Shown: piece by piece, positions 55,130-64,000 of the stretch
Layout of the letters: the number at the start of each line of letters is the position of its first letter
Position numbering within the stretch: position 1 is the stretch's first letter
Assembly (NCBI RefSeq): GCF_019343455.1
Contig: NZ_CP049362.1
Location: 2,790,001-2,854,000 of the forward strand
Length of the DNA stretch: 64,000 bases
Direction of reading: 5' to 3'
DNA from: Alcaligenes ammonioxydans
GTDB lineage: Bacteria > Pseudomonadota > Gammaproteobacteria > Burkholderiales > Burkholderiaceae_B
Program-made: the position numbers and the translations under genes
Notes under the pieces: generated by a model
What the model was told of the DNA's origin: nothing
What the model saw: the letters and a program-made list of their open reading frames with translations, nothing else
Database searches by the model: none

Positions 55130-56476
55130 ATGAACTCACCCTACTTTGCGCCACAGCAGATTGCCAGTGAACTCAATCTCCAGTCCCACTGGATGCCCTT
55201 TACGGCGAACCGGCACTTCCAGCAAGACCCGCGCCTGGTCGTCAAGGCGGAAGGAAACTGGCTCTACGATCAGGAAGGCCGCCAGATTTTTGACAGTCTG
55301 TCCGGGCTTTGGACTTGTGGTGCCGGACACGCTCGCCATGAAATCCAGGCAGCCGTACATCGTCAACTCGGGCAACTGGACTACTCTCCCGCCTTTCAGT
55401 TTGGACACCCCGCCGCATTTCAACTGGCCGACAAGCTGACCCAGCACACCCCCGACGGTCTGGATCATGTTTTCTTCACGAACTCCGGTTCGGAATGTAC
55501 CGATACCGTCGTCAAGATGGTACGGGCCTACTGGCGTATCAAAGGCCAGGCCAGCAAAACCCGTCTGATTGGCCGTGCTCGTGGCTACCACGGCGTGAAC
55601 GTGGCCGGCACCAGCCTGGGCGGCATAGGCGGTAACCGCAAAATGTTCGGCCAGTTGATGGATGCCGACCACCTGCCCCACGTACTGCAGGCAGACTGCG
55701 CCTTCACGCGCGGCCAGCCCGAAACAGGGGGCCCTGCCCTGGCCGACGAACTGTTGAAACTGATCGAACTGCACGACGCCAGCACCATCGCTGCCGTGTT
55801 TGTCGAACCCGTTTCGGGCTCGGCAGGCGTGCTGGTGCCACCTGCCGGCTACCTGCAGCGCCTGCGCCAGATTTGCGATCAACACAACATCCTGCTCGTC
55901 TTTGATGAAGTCATCACCGGCCTGGGCCGCCTGGGCACCTACACCGGGGCCGAATACTTTGGTGTCACCCCCGACATCATGACCATGGCCAAGCAGTTGA
56001 CCAACGGCGCCATCCCCATGGGCGCAGTCGTTGCCAGCCAAGAAATCTACCAAACCTTCATGGGCCAGGACTTGCCCCTGCACGCCGTGGAATTCAGCCA
56101 CGGTCACACCTATTCTGCCCACCCCGTCGCCTGCGCCGCCGGACTGGCTGCCCTGCAGTTGCTGGAACAAGACAATCTGCTGCAACGCTCCGCCGAACTG
56201 GCACCGCATTTTGAGCAGGCACTGCATCAACTGCGCGATAGCCCGAATGTGATCGACATTCGCAACTGCGGCCTGGCAGGCGCCATCCAGCTGGCCCCCC
56301 GTAACGGCGACCCAGCCATCCGCCCCTTTGAAGCGGGCCTGCAACTGTGGAAACAGGGCTTTTACGTACGCTTTGGTGGCGACACACTGCAGTTTGGTCC
56401 CACCTTCACCAGTACACCTGCTCAGCTTGATTCACTCTTTGATGCCGTCGGTGGCGTCTTGAAGCAACTGGCCTAA
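55130..56476 (+). CDS. Omega-amino acid (beta-alanine):pyruvate aminotransferase
   Basis: Class III PLP aminotransferase of 448 residues. It moves the amino group of beta-alanine or other omega-amino acids to pyruvate. PLP lysine K288 (MTMAKQLTNGAIPMG) is at the same position as in Pseudomonas omega-APT. The DEVITGLGRLG (PLP Asp) and SGSECTD (phosphate loop) segments are clear, as is FSHGHTYSAHPVACAA. GAGGAG precedes the ATG. The neighbouring LysR gene is its likely regulator. Confidence 0.9.
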   Translation: MNSPYFAPQQIASELNLQSHWMPFTANRHFQQDPRLVVKAEGNWLYDQEGRQIFDSLSGLWTCGAGHARHEIQAAVHRQLGQLDYSPAFQFGHPAAFQLADKLTQHTPDGLDHVFFTNSGSECTDTVVKMVRAYWRIKGQASKTRLIGRARGYHGVNVAGTSLGGIGGNRKMFGQLMDADHLPHVLQADCAFTRGQPETGGPALADELLKLIELHDASTIAAVFVEPVSGSAGVLVPPAGYLQRLRQICDQHNILLVFDEVITGLGRLGTYTGAEYFGVTPDIMTMAKQLTNGAIPMGAVVASQEIYQTFMGQDLPLHAVEFSHGHTYSAHPVACAAGLAALQLLEQDNLLQRSAELAPHFEQALHQLRDSPNVIDIRNCGLAGAIQLAPRNGDPAIRPFEAGLQLWKQGFYVRFGGDTLQFGPTFTSTPAQLDSLFDAVGGVLKQLA

Positions 56477-56480
56477 GCAC

Positions 56481-56508
56481 AAAAAGGGCGGCCTGCCCTG
56501 GGCCGCCC
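56481..56508. terminator. Hairpin after the aminotransferase gene
   Basis: GGGCGGC and GCCGCCC form a strong stem 9 bp after the stop codon. The T-tract exists only for the minus strand, so it is a better terminator for antisense transcription. On the plus strand it may still stabilise the 3' end. Confidence 0.45.
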
Positions 56509-56633
56509 CAAACCACGCCCAGTCGTAGCAACTGGAAACCTTAACTTTCTTCCCAAGCAGCCCCCACAGCCTGCTCCAAACCCCACAAACGCGCCATAAT
56601 ACGAGCTTTGCTCCACAAGAAACGTTCAGTGCC

Positions 56634-57470
56634 ATGAGTTCACCCATCCCGCCCCCCTTGGCTCAGGCCCCGATCGGCCTGTTTGACTCGGGCGTGGGCG
56701 GCCTGTCCATCTGGCGGGCCCTGCGTCAATCCTTGCCCCAGGAAAATCTGCTGTATCTGGCCGACTCACAATGCGCCCCTTACGGTGACCGCTCCCCGGC
56801 ATGGATCATTGAGCGCACCCAGCGCATGGCACAACTGCTGGTTGACCACGGCTGCAAAGCACTGGTCATCGCCTGCAACACGGCTACCCTGGTCGCCGCC
56901 CCGACCCTGCGCGCCACGCTGAACCTTCCCATCATCGCCATCGAACCGGCCATCAAACCCGCTGCCGCACTGAGCCGCAGCCGTAGCGTTGCCCTGATGG
57001 CTACCAGTCGCACCCTGGACAGCAAAGGCCTGCAAAGCCTGATCGACCGCTACGCCAGCGACATTGAAATTATCCGCATTCCCTGCCCCGGACTGGCTGA
57101 CCGCGTTGAAGCCCTGCAACTGAGCGGCCCGCAAATCGAGGCGGAACTACGCGAGCGCCTGGCCCCCGCCCTGCAAAGCCGGGCCGATACACTCGTGCTG
57201 GGTTGCACCCACTACCCCTTCCTGCGCCCCACTATCGACGCCATCAGTGGTTCGCGCTTCCATATCCTGGAACCTTCCTTCGCCGTTGCCGCTCAAGTCC
57301 ATCGGCGCCTGCAACAAGCCAACTGCCTGAACCCTCAAACACTGGCGGGCACCAGCGCTTTCATCAGCAGCGCCCCCATGGACCAAGCCCAAAAAGTCAT
57401 CCAAGCACTGACAGGGCTGGCCGAACCCACCATGCTGGCGTTCCCGACGCAACCGCTACACGCGCTGTAA
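56634..57470 (+). CDS. murI: Glutamate racemase MurI
   Basis: A 278-residue cofactor-independent racemase. It makes D-glutamate for peptidoglycan. The two catalytic cysteines are C81 (IACNTATL) and C191 (LGCTHYPF), and the N-terminal GLFDSGVGGLS with its acid residue is intact. It stands alone. The start follows a purine-poor leader without a clear ribosome site, but the N-terminus matches the family. Confidence 0.92.
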   Translation: MSSPIPPPLAQAPIGLFDSGVGGLSIWRALRQSLPQENLLYLADSQCAPYGDRSPAWIIERTQRMAQLLVDHGCKALVIACNTATLVAAPTLRATLNLPIIAIEPAIKPAAALSRSRSVALMATSRTLDSKGLQSLIDRYASDIEIIRIPCPGLADRVEALQLSGPQIEAELRERLAPALQSRADTLVLGCTHYPFLRPTIDAISGSRFHILEPSFAVAAQVHRRLQQANCLNPQTLAGTSAFISSAPMDQAQKVIQALTGLAEPTMLAFPTQPLHAL

Positions 57471-58116
57471 AACCGGCTGCACTCCATCTCCCGATGCATC
57501 CAATCAAGAGCAGCCTGAATTGGCTGCTCGACCCGAGTGAGCACCACCTTCTGCCGCCCAACTACAGCTTCACTCATTCATCGTCTACGCCCCACTCCGC
57601 GTCCACACCGCCGCCGTGCCTTTAAACCAGCCATCGGCCCAAGCAAAGATTCCAGACATTATTCCTTAGGCCCTTGAGCACTGTTCCAGGTGCATGCACA
57701 GGAGGCACAGGCACGTTCGGGCTGCGCCCCGATTGTCACTTTGCCAAGGGTGCCGACGCGCGGCGTCGGCAAGGGGACCGCTGCGCCCCATCCGGCCATC
57801 CAACAACAACGTTGAGCCTAGAGCACAAAAACTCGCTCAAAACTCACGCGCCTTCTTCCCCTGTAACAAACCATCCATCAAACCGCCACATCCCCGCCGA
57901 GCCGCGGCCCGTCACCACTCCCCGCCCTTCCTATCTGCCCTGAACAAGCCAACCGCATAAAACACAATCCAATCATCGGCGGATTTGCTGATCCGTTCAC
58001 AGCGCAGTCATACGCCCTTCCTACACTGCCCGCAGTCCTGATCCGATGCCGACTGGGCAGCCCACCCCCACGCACAGTCCGGCCTCTCTTTTTACCTCCT
58101 CTTCTTGAGTGGCTGT
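57471..58116. promoter_or_regulatory. Gap between murI and the phosphatase-like gene
   Basis: About 645 bp without a credible gene. A GC-rich inverted repeat GCCGACGCGCG/CGTCGGC lies near 57750-57770, and the putative PhoB promoter is near the right end (next entry). Several long frames here have no ribosome site or recognisable product. Confidence 0.5.
57994..58027 (+). promoter_or_regulatory. Candidate PhoB box and promoter
   Basis: CGTTCAC, AGCG, CAGTCAT (57994-58011) fits the 7-4-7 Pho-box pattern (5/7 and 6/7 matches to CTGTCAC/CTGTCAT). A -10-like TACACT follows at 58022-58027 with a 10-bp gap, the correct distance. The downstream genes are phosphatase-like and phospholipase C, typical phosphate-starvation functions. 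Confidence 0.45.
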
Positions 58117-60195
58117 ATGACCTTCACCTCACGTCCCCAAAAATCTCCTACCGTGCAACGCCTGCAACAGGCGGGGCTCTCCCTGTCACTGGCACTGCTC
58201 CTGACGGCTTGCGGTAGCGGCTCCGGCACCAATGATGGTGCAGCAAACCCCGATGTCAATCCCGAGCCCCCCACTGTAGAGCCAGGCGATAAACCCCAGG
58301 CATTGGGTGGTAAAAAAGCCCTGATTGTCACTATCGACGGTCTGAGCTACGACGCACTGCAGCAAGCCCGCCAAGCGGGTCAGCATCCTGCGCTGAAAAA
58401 CCTGACTATTGCCCCGGCGCAAACCGGCGGCTATACCGGCACCCCCAGTGAACAACGTACCCTGCCCCTGCCGGGCTGGGCCTCCCTGATCACGGGCGTC
58501 TGGGCCGATCAACACGGCCTGCGTGGCGTCGGCCAGGAACCGGTACAACTCAAGAGCCCCACTCTGGTTGCGCTGGCCTCCGAGCCAACACCGGCCGCCC
58601 TGGCCGTAAGCACAGCAGACTACCGCACGCTGTGGGCGCCAGACCTGCAAGAAGGCCGGATCATTGAAGCCGCCAACTGTACCGACTCGGACAGTTGCGT
58701 CAGTGAGCAGACCCAGAAATACCTGCAAGAGGGCAAATCCCTGATTCTGGCCCAGATCCAGGCGCCGGCTCGTGCGGCCTCACAAACCGGATTGGGCAGC
58801 CCCCAATATCAGGAAGCGGTTCAAGAGTCGCTGGCTTCCCTGGACAAGCTGCTGGCCCTGATTGAGAAGCGCAAGCAGGCTGATGCGTCCGAAGACTGGT
58901 TGCTGATCCTGACGAGCAGCTACGGCATGGACGAGTTCGGCAGCGCCACCGGCTCGCAGTTCAACCGCAACAAAACCAGCTTTATCGCCACCAACAAGAC
59001 CCTGGCGTCCTTGCCTGCCATCGATGGCCAGGTCACCAGCAGCACCGACATGAACACGCTGGCCGCCGTGATCGATATCGCTCCCACTGTTCTGTCCCAT
59101 CTGGGCGTACAGGGTGAGCAATACGCCTTTCGCGGTTCGCCTTTGCAAGCCCAGACCCGTATCCGCAACCTGAGCTTCAACAAGCCAGCCGATAAAAACA
59201 TGGTGGACCTCAACTGGGTTCTGGACGGCGATGCCTCGCAGGAAATCCAGATCATGCGTGATGGCAAACTGATTGCCACCCTGCCCGCAGGCTCGACCCA
59301 GTACTCCGACCCGCTACCTGTCTCGGAGAACGCCCAAGTCTACTCGCTGAGCTACTCGGTCAAAACGGGTCAGGCTGCCTCCACCTTGCAAGCTGAAGCA
59401 GGCTACCAGCCTCCTCCAAAACTGGCCGATACCCTGAGAGACGGCCTGCGCAGCTATTACACCTTCAGTGCTCAGCCTTTTACCGACAGCAAGGGCGGCA
59501 GCAGCCTGCAACCAGCCAGCCCGGGCGTTCCAGCCGGCGAACTGCTGGCAGCCGACTTCCTGGACCCTACCCAGCCCCAAGGTGGCTTGCGTCTGCTCGG
59601 CAGCAAGGCCGATGCCAATGGCAACCGGGGCTATCGCCTGGCCTTGAGCCGCGAACTGTTGGGAACCGGTGGTGCACAAAAACTGACGATCGGCTTCTGG
59701 TTCCGCACCCCGGACAACTGTCACGGCTATGGCGCCTCCATCATGGCCAACAAAAACTACGACTCGGGCAACAACCCCGGCTTTGCGCTCGGCCTGTTTA
59801 ACGCCAACGGTTGCGACATCCGCTTTAACACCGGTTATGGCGGTGGTCGCAATGAAAGTCAGGGCTACAACATCACCCCTGACCAGTGGGCCTATGTGGC
59901 CGTGGTGATCGACAAATCCAAGGGAATCATGCGTGGACATGTCTTCGACACTAAAAAAGGTGCGCAGTTTGGATCGGTCGCCCTGGAAGCCCGCACCATT
60001 GCCGCGCTGGGCGGAACCGGCACCAGCGAGCTGGGGCTGAACGAAGACGTCACCGGCCAGTACTACAAACGCTGGGGCCGCAGCGACATCAATATGGACT
60101 TTGGCGAACTGGCCATCTGGGACCGCGATTTGAGCACGGACGAGCTGACCAGTATTTATGAATCGCGCAAGCCCCTGTCCAGCCTCCAACCCTGA
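58117..60195 (+). CDS. Alkaline-phosphatase-superfamily-like lipoprotein with LamG-type C-terminal domain
   Basis: A 692-residue lipoprotein (LALLLTAC, Cys 32) with a Pro/Glu-rich linker. Residues about 67-355 resemble type I phosphodiesterase/alkaline phosphatase folds: VTIDGLSYDAL near the start (metal Asp), PGWASLITGVWADQHGL, and SEDWLLILTSSYGMDEFG. Where active members have the metal pair Asp-His (SDHG), this has Ser-Tyr (SSYG), so activity is doubtful. Residues about 440-690 look like a laminin-G/concanavalin domain (LTIGFWFRTPDN, WAYVAVVIDKSKG, ELAIWDRDLS). ATG 58117 is preferred over a TTG four codons earlier. It is located outside the inner membrane. Confidence 0.7.
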   Translation: MTFTSRPQKSPTVQRLQQAGLSLSLALLLTACGSGSGTNDGAANPDVNPEPPTVEPGDKPQALGGKKALIVTIDGLSYDALQQARQAGQHPALKNLTIAPAQTGGYTGTPSEQRTLPLPGWASLITGVWADQHGLRGVGQEPVQLKSPTLVALASEPTPAALAVSTADYRTLWAPDLQEGRIIEAANCTDSDSCVSEQTQKYLQEGKSLILAQIQAPARAASQTGLGSPQYQEAVQESLASLDKLLALIEKRKQADASEDWLLILTSSYGMDEFGSATGSQFNRNKTSFIATNKTLASLPAIDGQVTSSTDMNTLAAVIDIAPTVLSHLGVQGEQYAFRGSPLQAQTRIRNLSFNKPADKNMVDLNWVLDGDASQEIQIMRDGKLIATLPAGSTQYSDPLPVSENAQVYSLSYSVKTGQAASTLQAEAGYQPPPKLADTLRDGLRSYYTFSAQPFTDSKGGSSLQPASPGVPAGELLAADFLDPTQPQGGLRLLGSKADANGNRGYRLALSRELLGTGGAQKLTIGFWFRTPDNCHGYGASIMANKNYDSGNNPGFALGLFNANGCDIRFNTGYGGGRNESQGYNITPDQWAYVAVVIDKSKGIMRGHVFDTKKGAQFGSVALEARTIAALGGTGTSELGLNEDVTGQYYKRWGRSDINMDFGELAIWDRDLSTDELTSIYESRKPLSSLQP

Positions 60196-60216
60196 TTGCA
60201 CAACCAAGGATTTTTC

Positions 60217-60414
60217 ATGACCCCAACACACCCTTCCATCACCGTTGAGCGCCTTAAACGCGCATCCGTCCTGCTGATGCTCTGCGGCCTACTGGCTGCT
60301 TGCGGTGGCGGCAGCGACACGGACAGTTCGGGTGGCTCCGGCTCGACAGAAGAGCCGACAGAGCCGGGCAAACCCACTCCCGAACCCGCAGCACAACTCA
60401 AATGCGCCCCTTAA
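60217..60414 (+). CDS. Small lipoprotein (65 aa)
   Basis: A 65-residue protein with a lipoprotein signal (LLMLCGLLAACGGGS, Cys about 29) and a tail of Gly, Ser, Glu and Pro ending LKCAP. AAGGA is six bases before the ATG. The head and Pro/Glu tail echo the N-terminus of the preceding gene. It sits between the phosphatase-like and phospholipase genes with short gaps, so it is probably co-transcribed. No function is known. Confidence 0.6.
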   Translation: MTPTHPSITVERLKRASVLLMLCGLLAACGGGSDTDSSGGSGSTEEPTEPGKPTPEPAAQLKCAP

Positions 60415-60435
60415 TTGTTGACGAGATCACGAACA

Positions 60436-62613
60436 ATGACTTCACGCCGTACCTTCCTACGTAACGTCACTGGCGCCGGCCTGGCTGCCGGATCACTGGC
60501 TGCCTTTCCCCCCAGCATTCGCAAGGCCTTGGCCATTCCTGCCAACAACAAGACAGGCACCATCAAGGACGTGGAACACATTGTGGTTCTGATGCAGGAG
60601 AACCGCTCCTTTGACCACTACTTTGGCACCCTGAAAGGGGTACGCGGGTTTGGTGACCGATTCACCATTCCCCTGCCCAATGGCCGCAATGTCTGGCAGC
60701 AAAACGTCAGCTCGAACGAAACCGTCCTGCCCTATCACCTGGATGCCACCAAAGGCAATGCCCAGCGCGTGAACGGTACGCCCCACTCCTGGTCAGACGG
60801 TCAGGCCGCCTGGGACCACGGTCGCATGGATTTCTGGCCCAAGCACAAGAACCGTCACTCCATGGGCTATTACCGCGAAGCCGAGGTGCCGTTCCAGTTC
60901 GCAATGGCCAACGCCTTCACCATCTGTGACGCCTATCATTGCTCCATGCACACCGGCACGAACTCCAACCGCATGTTCTTGTGGACGGGTACCAACGGTC
61001 CGACCGGCTCGGGCGAATGTACCGTCAACAACGCCTGGGACAGCCTGCGGCCCTCAAGCGTTGGCGGCTACACCTGGAAAACCTACCCTGAGCGTCTGGA
61101 AGAAGCCGGAATCAGCTGGAAGGTCTACCAGAACCTGCCCGACAACTTCACCGACAACTCGCTGGCGGGCTTTTTGCAATACCGCATTGCCAACGAGCAA
61201 TCGGGCAAACCCACCAACACTCCTTACGAACCTTCGGACGATATTGGCAACCCGCTGTACAAGGGCATTGCCAACACCATGCCCGACGGAGGCTTTCTGG
61301 AGCAAATCCGCAAGGATGTCGAAGCTGGCACGCTGCCGCAGATTTCCTGGGTCGTGGCCCCAGCCAACTACTCTGAGCACCCCGGCCCATCAAGCCCGGT
61401 ACAAGGTGCCTGGTACACCCAGGAGCTGCTCGATGCCCTGACGGCCAACCCCGAGGTCTGGAGCAAGACCGTTCTGTTCGTCAACTTCGACGAAAACGAT
61501 GGTTTCTTTGACCACGTCCCCTCGCCCTCGGCCCCTTCGATTGACCCGGTCACCGGCAAACCGGCCGGCAAGACGACCCTGAGCAAGGAAGAGCTGGCTT
61601 TCGAGTACTACAACTACCCCAGCCCTCAGGGTCTGGCCGGCCAGCCCCCGCAAGACGGCAAGGTCTTTGGCCCCGGTGTACGGGTTCCCATGTATGTCAT
61701 CTCCCCCTGGAGCCGTGGCGGCTGGGTGAACTCGCAGGTGTTTGACCACACCTCTGTCATCCGTTTCATGGAAGAGCGCTTTGGCGTGATGGAACCGAAC
61801 ATCAGCCCCTACCGCCGCGCGGTGTGTGGCGATCTGACCTCGGCCTTTAACTTCGCCAGCCCGAACGATGAGCCACTGCCCACCTTGAATGGCCGACGCA
61901 GCCGTCAGGATGCCGATGCCATTCGCAGTGCCCAGGAGCGTCTGGCTCAGGTACCCCAGCCCGTGGACAACCAGCGTATTCCCGTCCAGCAAACGGGTGT
62001 GCGTCCATCCCGCGCCCTGCCTTATGAACTGCACGTCAGTGCCCGCTGCGATAGCGAGAAAGGCGTTCAGCTGCTGTTTTCCAACACCGGCAAAGCGGCC
62101 GCTGTATTCCACGTTTATGACAAGCTCAACCTGGATCGCATCCCACGCCGCTACATGGTCGAACCCGGCCAGATGCTCGATGATGTCTGGGACGCGCAGG
62201 CAAACAACCTGGGACACTACGATCTGTGGGTACTGGGTCCGAACGGCTTTCACCGCCACTTCCGTGGTGATGTCAGCGTGCTGGGCCAGGCCGAGGCCGC
62301 CCGCCCCGAGATTCGTGTCTGCTACGAAATCACCAAAGGCGATATCTATCTGGAAATGATGAACGGTGGCCAGTCCGCCTGCACCTTCACCATCCAGTCC
62401 ATGGCCTATCGTGAAGACGGTCCATGGGAAGTCACGGTGGAACCCGGCCAGCAGTCCAAACAATCCTGGGCCTTGAAATCCAGCGGTCATTGGTACGACT
62501 TCGTGGTTCGCAGCAACAGCGACCCCAGCTACTACCGCCGCTTCGCAGGCCGGGTGGAGTTTGGCGCGCACGGCGTCAGCGATCCAGCCCTGGGGATTCC
62601 CGCCTACCTGTAA
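60436..62613 (+). CDS. plcN: Phosphocholine-type phospholipase C, Tat-exported
   Basis: A 725-residue acid-phosphatase/phospholipase C family enzyme. A twin-arginine signal opens it (MTSRRTFLRNVTGAGLAAGS), followed by the active-site region HIVVLMQENRSFDHYFGTL, DAYHCSMHTGTNSNR and VNFDENDGFFDHV (metal and nucleophile segments). Two C-terminal beta domains of the phospholipase C type follow (about 535-725). It hydrolyses phosphatidylcholine-type lipids outside the cell and can supply phosphate and choline. The PlcH or PlcN subtype cannot be told by eye, so the symbol is provisional. Two tandem terminators follow. Confidence 0.85.
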   Translation: MTSRRTFLRNVTGAGLAAGSLAAFPPSIRKALAIPANNKTGTIKDVEHIVVLMQENRSFDHYFGTLKGVRGFGDRFTIPLPNGRNVWQQNVSSNETVLPYHLDATKGNAQRVNGTPHSWSDGQAAWDHGRMDFWPKHKNRHSMGYYREAEVPFQFAMANAFTICDAYHCSMHTGTNSNRMFLWTGTNGPTGSGECTVNNAWDSLRPSSVGGYTWKTYPERLEEAGISWKVYQNLPDNFTDNSLAGFLQYRIANEQSGKPTNTPYEPSDDIGNPLYKGIANTMPDGGFLEQIRKDVEAGTLPQISWVVAPANYSEHPGPSSPVQGAWYTQELLDALTANPEVWSKTVLFVNFDENDGFFDHVPSPSAPSIDPVTGKPAGKTTLSKEELAFEYYNYPSPQGLAGQPPQDGKVFGPGVRVPMYVISPWSRGGWVNSQVFDHTSVIRFMEERFGVMEPNISPYRRAVCGDLTSAFNFASPNDEPLPTLNGRRSRQDADAIRSAQERLAQVPQPVDNQRIPVQQTGVRPSRALPYELHVSARCDSEKGVQLLFSNTGKAAAVFHVYDKLNLDRIPRRYMVEPGQMLDDVWDAQANNLGHYDLWVLGPNGFHRHFRGDVSVLGQAEAARPEIRVCYEITKGDIYLEMMNGGQSACTFTIQSMAYREDGPWEVTVEPGQQSKQSWALKSSGHWYDFVVRSNSDPSYYRRFAGRVEFGAHGVSDPALGIPAYL

Positions 62614-62653
62614 GACTTCAAGGCGCTGAATCTATCGTTCTATTGTCTGACTA

Positions 62654-62682
62654 AGTGTGCGTGCGCACCACGCACACTTTTT
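62654..62682 (+). terminator. Terminator 1 after phospholipase C
   Basis: A perfect 10-bp stem AGTGTGCGTG, CGCAC, CACGCACACT, then TTTT. Confidence 0.8.
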
Positions 62683-62684
62683 AC

Positions 62685-62717
62685 CCCGATGCCAAATACA
62701 GGCATCGGGTTTTTTTT
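62685..62717 (+). terminator. Terminator 2 after phospholipase C
   Basis: CCCGATGCC, AAATACA, GGCATCGGG, then eight T, directly after terminator 1. I see nothing in the remaining 270 bp before gspF. Confidence 0.88.
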
Positions 62718-62991
62718 ACGCATCCGTAGTAGCAACGGCAGGTACCCACGCATGGGGCTGCCATCAGTGAGCTATGCCTGGCAAACGGGCACACCGCCTC
62801 AAGGAATGTGAAGTCTCTGTACCTGACCCGCATAGACAAACGGGCAATGCAAAAGCCAAGCACAGGCTACGGGCTGAACACGCCGCGCCCTACTGACTGC
62901 CCCCAGGCGATGGGGCAGGCCCAGCACGGCATGCTGCATCAGGATGAACCGCTCTGCGCCTTTCGCCTTGCATGTGTATTGCCACACCCGC

Positions 62992-64000
62992 TTACTGCAC
63001 CAACTGATTCATCTCAATAATGGGCAACATGACGGCCAGCACGATCAGCAGTACCAGGCCGCCCATCAGCAAGATCATCAACGGCTCCAGCAAGGCAGTC
63101 ATGGTCAGGGCCTTGCGCTCCAGCTCGGTCGACAAAGTCCTTGCCGCCCGGTCCAGCATGGGAGCCAGTTCACCGGTTTTTTCTCCACTGGCAATCAATT
63201 GCACCAGTAAGGGCGGAAACAGGCCACTGCGTTGCAATGCGCTCGCCAAAGGCAGACCCTCACGCACATGGACCGCTGCCTGATTGACGGCGTCACGCAA
63301 GGCCAGATTGGACACCGTGCGTCCGGCAGCTTCCAGAGCAGTCAGCAAGGCCACATTACTGCCAGCCAAAATCGCCAGCGTGGCAGCAAAACGAGCAGTG
63401 TCCACCCCCAGCAAATAGCTGCCCAGAATCGGCGCCCCTAACAAGCGTCGGTGAAAGGCCTGCTTCAAGGCCGGTTGTCGCAATAGAAACGCCACCAGGG
63501 CGCCCCCCAGCAACAACACAAGAAACAGAACCCCTCCCCATTCACGCAGCAAATCGCTGGCGCTGATCATTACACGGGTCAGCAAAGGCAACTGCTGCTT
63601 GGCCTGAGTAAACGCGCCCACCACTTGCGGGACCACATAGCTGAGCAAGAACACCACCATCGCCACGGAGATCAGGCTGACGATGGCGGGATAAATAAAG
63701 GCCGTCAAGACCTTGCCTCGCAGGGCACCGCTCTCTTCGATAAAACTGGCCAAGCGGTCCAGCACCTGCTCCAGCTCTCCGGACTGCTCGCCCGCCCGCA
63801 CCAGTGCCCGATAAATTTCCGGGAAGTCGCGCGGGTGACTGGCCAAGGCATCACTCAGGCTATGACCGGCACGGATATCCGCACGCAGGGCTGCCAGCAG
63901 CTGGACCATCGGACGTCGGGTGGACTGCTCGATCACCACGCCCAGACTGGCTTCCAGAGACAGCCCAGCCGCCACCAGACTGGCCAGTTGACGGGTCAAC
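62992..64000 (-). CDS. gspF: Type II secretion inner-membrane platform protein GspF (5' end outside window)
   Basis: The last 335 or so residues of a GspF/PilC-type protein; the family is about 400 residues and the start lies beyond the right edge. Two repeated T2SSF domains are visible, each with an RAGEQSGELEQVLDRLA-type motif (GEQSGEL and GEKTGELAPMLDRAA) and long hydrophobic helices (ISVAMVVFLLSYVVPQVV; LMILLMGGLVLLIVLAVMLP). It is the membrane platform of a type II secretion system or related pseudopilus. Gsp is preferred over PilC by overall similarity only. Confidence 0.82.
   Translation of the reverse strand, partial: LTRQLASLVAAGLSLEASLGVVIEQSTRRPMVQLLAALRADIRAGHSLSDALASHPRDFPEIYRALVRAGEQSGELEQVLDRLASFIEESGALRGKVLTAFIYPAIVSLISVAMVVFLLSYVVPQVVGAFTQAKQQLPLLTRVMISASDLLREWGGVLFLVLLLGGALVAFLLRQPALKQAFHRRLLGAPILGSYLLGVDTARFAATLAILAGSNVALLTALEAAGRTVSNLALRDAVNQAAVHVREGLPLASALQRSGLFPPLLVQLIASGEKTGELAPMLDRAARTLSTELERKALTMTALLEPLMILLMGGLVLLIVLAVMLPIIEMNQLVQ

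Noticed and set aside
55136..56344. 402-codon open frame antisense to the aminotransferase gene
   Set aside because: Shadow of a well supported gene, with no start signal.
61390..62571. 393-codon open frame antisense to phospholipase C
   Set aside because: Shadow of the plc reading frame; composition follows the opposite strand's codon bias.

Overview
The window looks like a chromosomal segment of an Alcaligenes faecalis / A. ammonioxydans-type betaproteobacterium (Alcaligenaceae). Evidence: GC-rich coding DNA, a phenylpropionate (hca/mhp) operon, a polyhydroxybutyrate locus, and above all a complete dnf gene cluster, the Dirammox (NH3 to NH2OH to N2) locus known from Alcaligenes. I saw no insertion sequence, prophage, CRISPR array, tRNA or rRNA.

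Layout. 1-0.6 kb: end of a DbpA-type RNA helicase. 0.7-12.6 kb: hcaR divergent from hcaEFCBD-mhpBCDFE-mhpT, a nearly complete route from 3-phenylpropionate/cinnamate to central metabolites, without mhpA or mhpR. 12.8-15.4 kb: an orphan membrane-anchored protein and an amidase with a 60-residue partner. 15.6-29.1 kb (minus strand): phaC, a four-gene ABC exporter (outer membrane factor, HlyD, double-ATPase/permease, permease), a phasin, phaB, phaA and a large DUF3141 PhaC-like protein. 29.5-31.8 kb: a TetR regulator, then a preQ1-I riboswitch ahead of yhhQ-queC.

32.7-42.4 kb: the dnf region. A serC-like and a glyA gene (minus) diverge from the MocR/PLP-type activator dnfR. Next come a serine hydroxymethyltransferase paralogue (dnfT2, minus), which has lost its Schiff-base lysine, and the operon dnfA (AurF-like diiron N-oxygenase)-dnfB (flavin/2Fe-2S reductase)-dnfC (class I glutaminase)-dnfD (pyridoxal kinase). 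Two TGGTCTGT sites precede dnfA, and a 24-bp palindrome made of the same half-site separates serC from dnfR. The dnfA leader holds a terminator hairpin with an alternative pairing partner.

42.4-64 kb: a BCCT transporter; soxR with a textbook SoxR box driving an RND efflux operon; amiS-amiC-amiR without an amidase; a LysR gene divergent from an omega-amino acid:pyruvate aminotransferase; murI; a putative PhoB-controlled group (phosphatase-like lipoprotein, small lipoprotein, Tat-exported phospholipase C); and a type II secretion gspF running off the right edge.

The dnf cluster is the most exciting part. Its core is known. The lysine-less SHMT, the divergent SerC, the PLP supply gene and the structured leader are the points I consider least explained.
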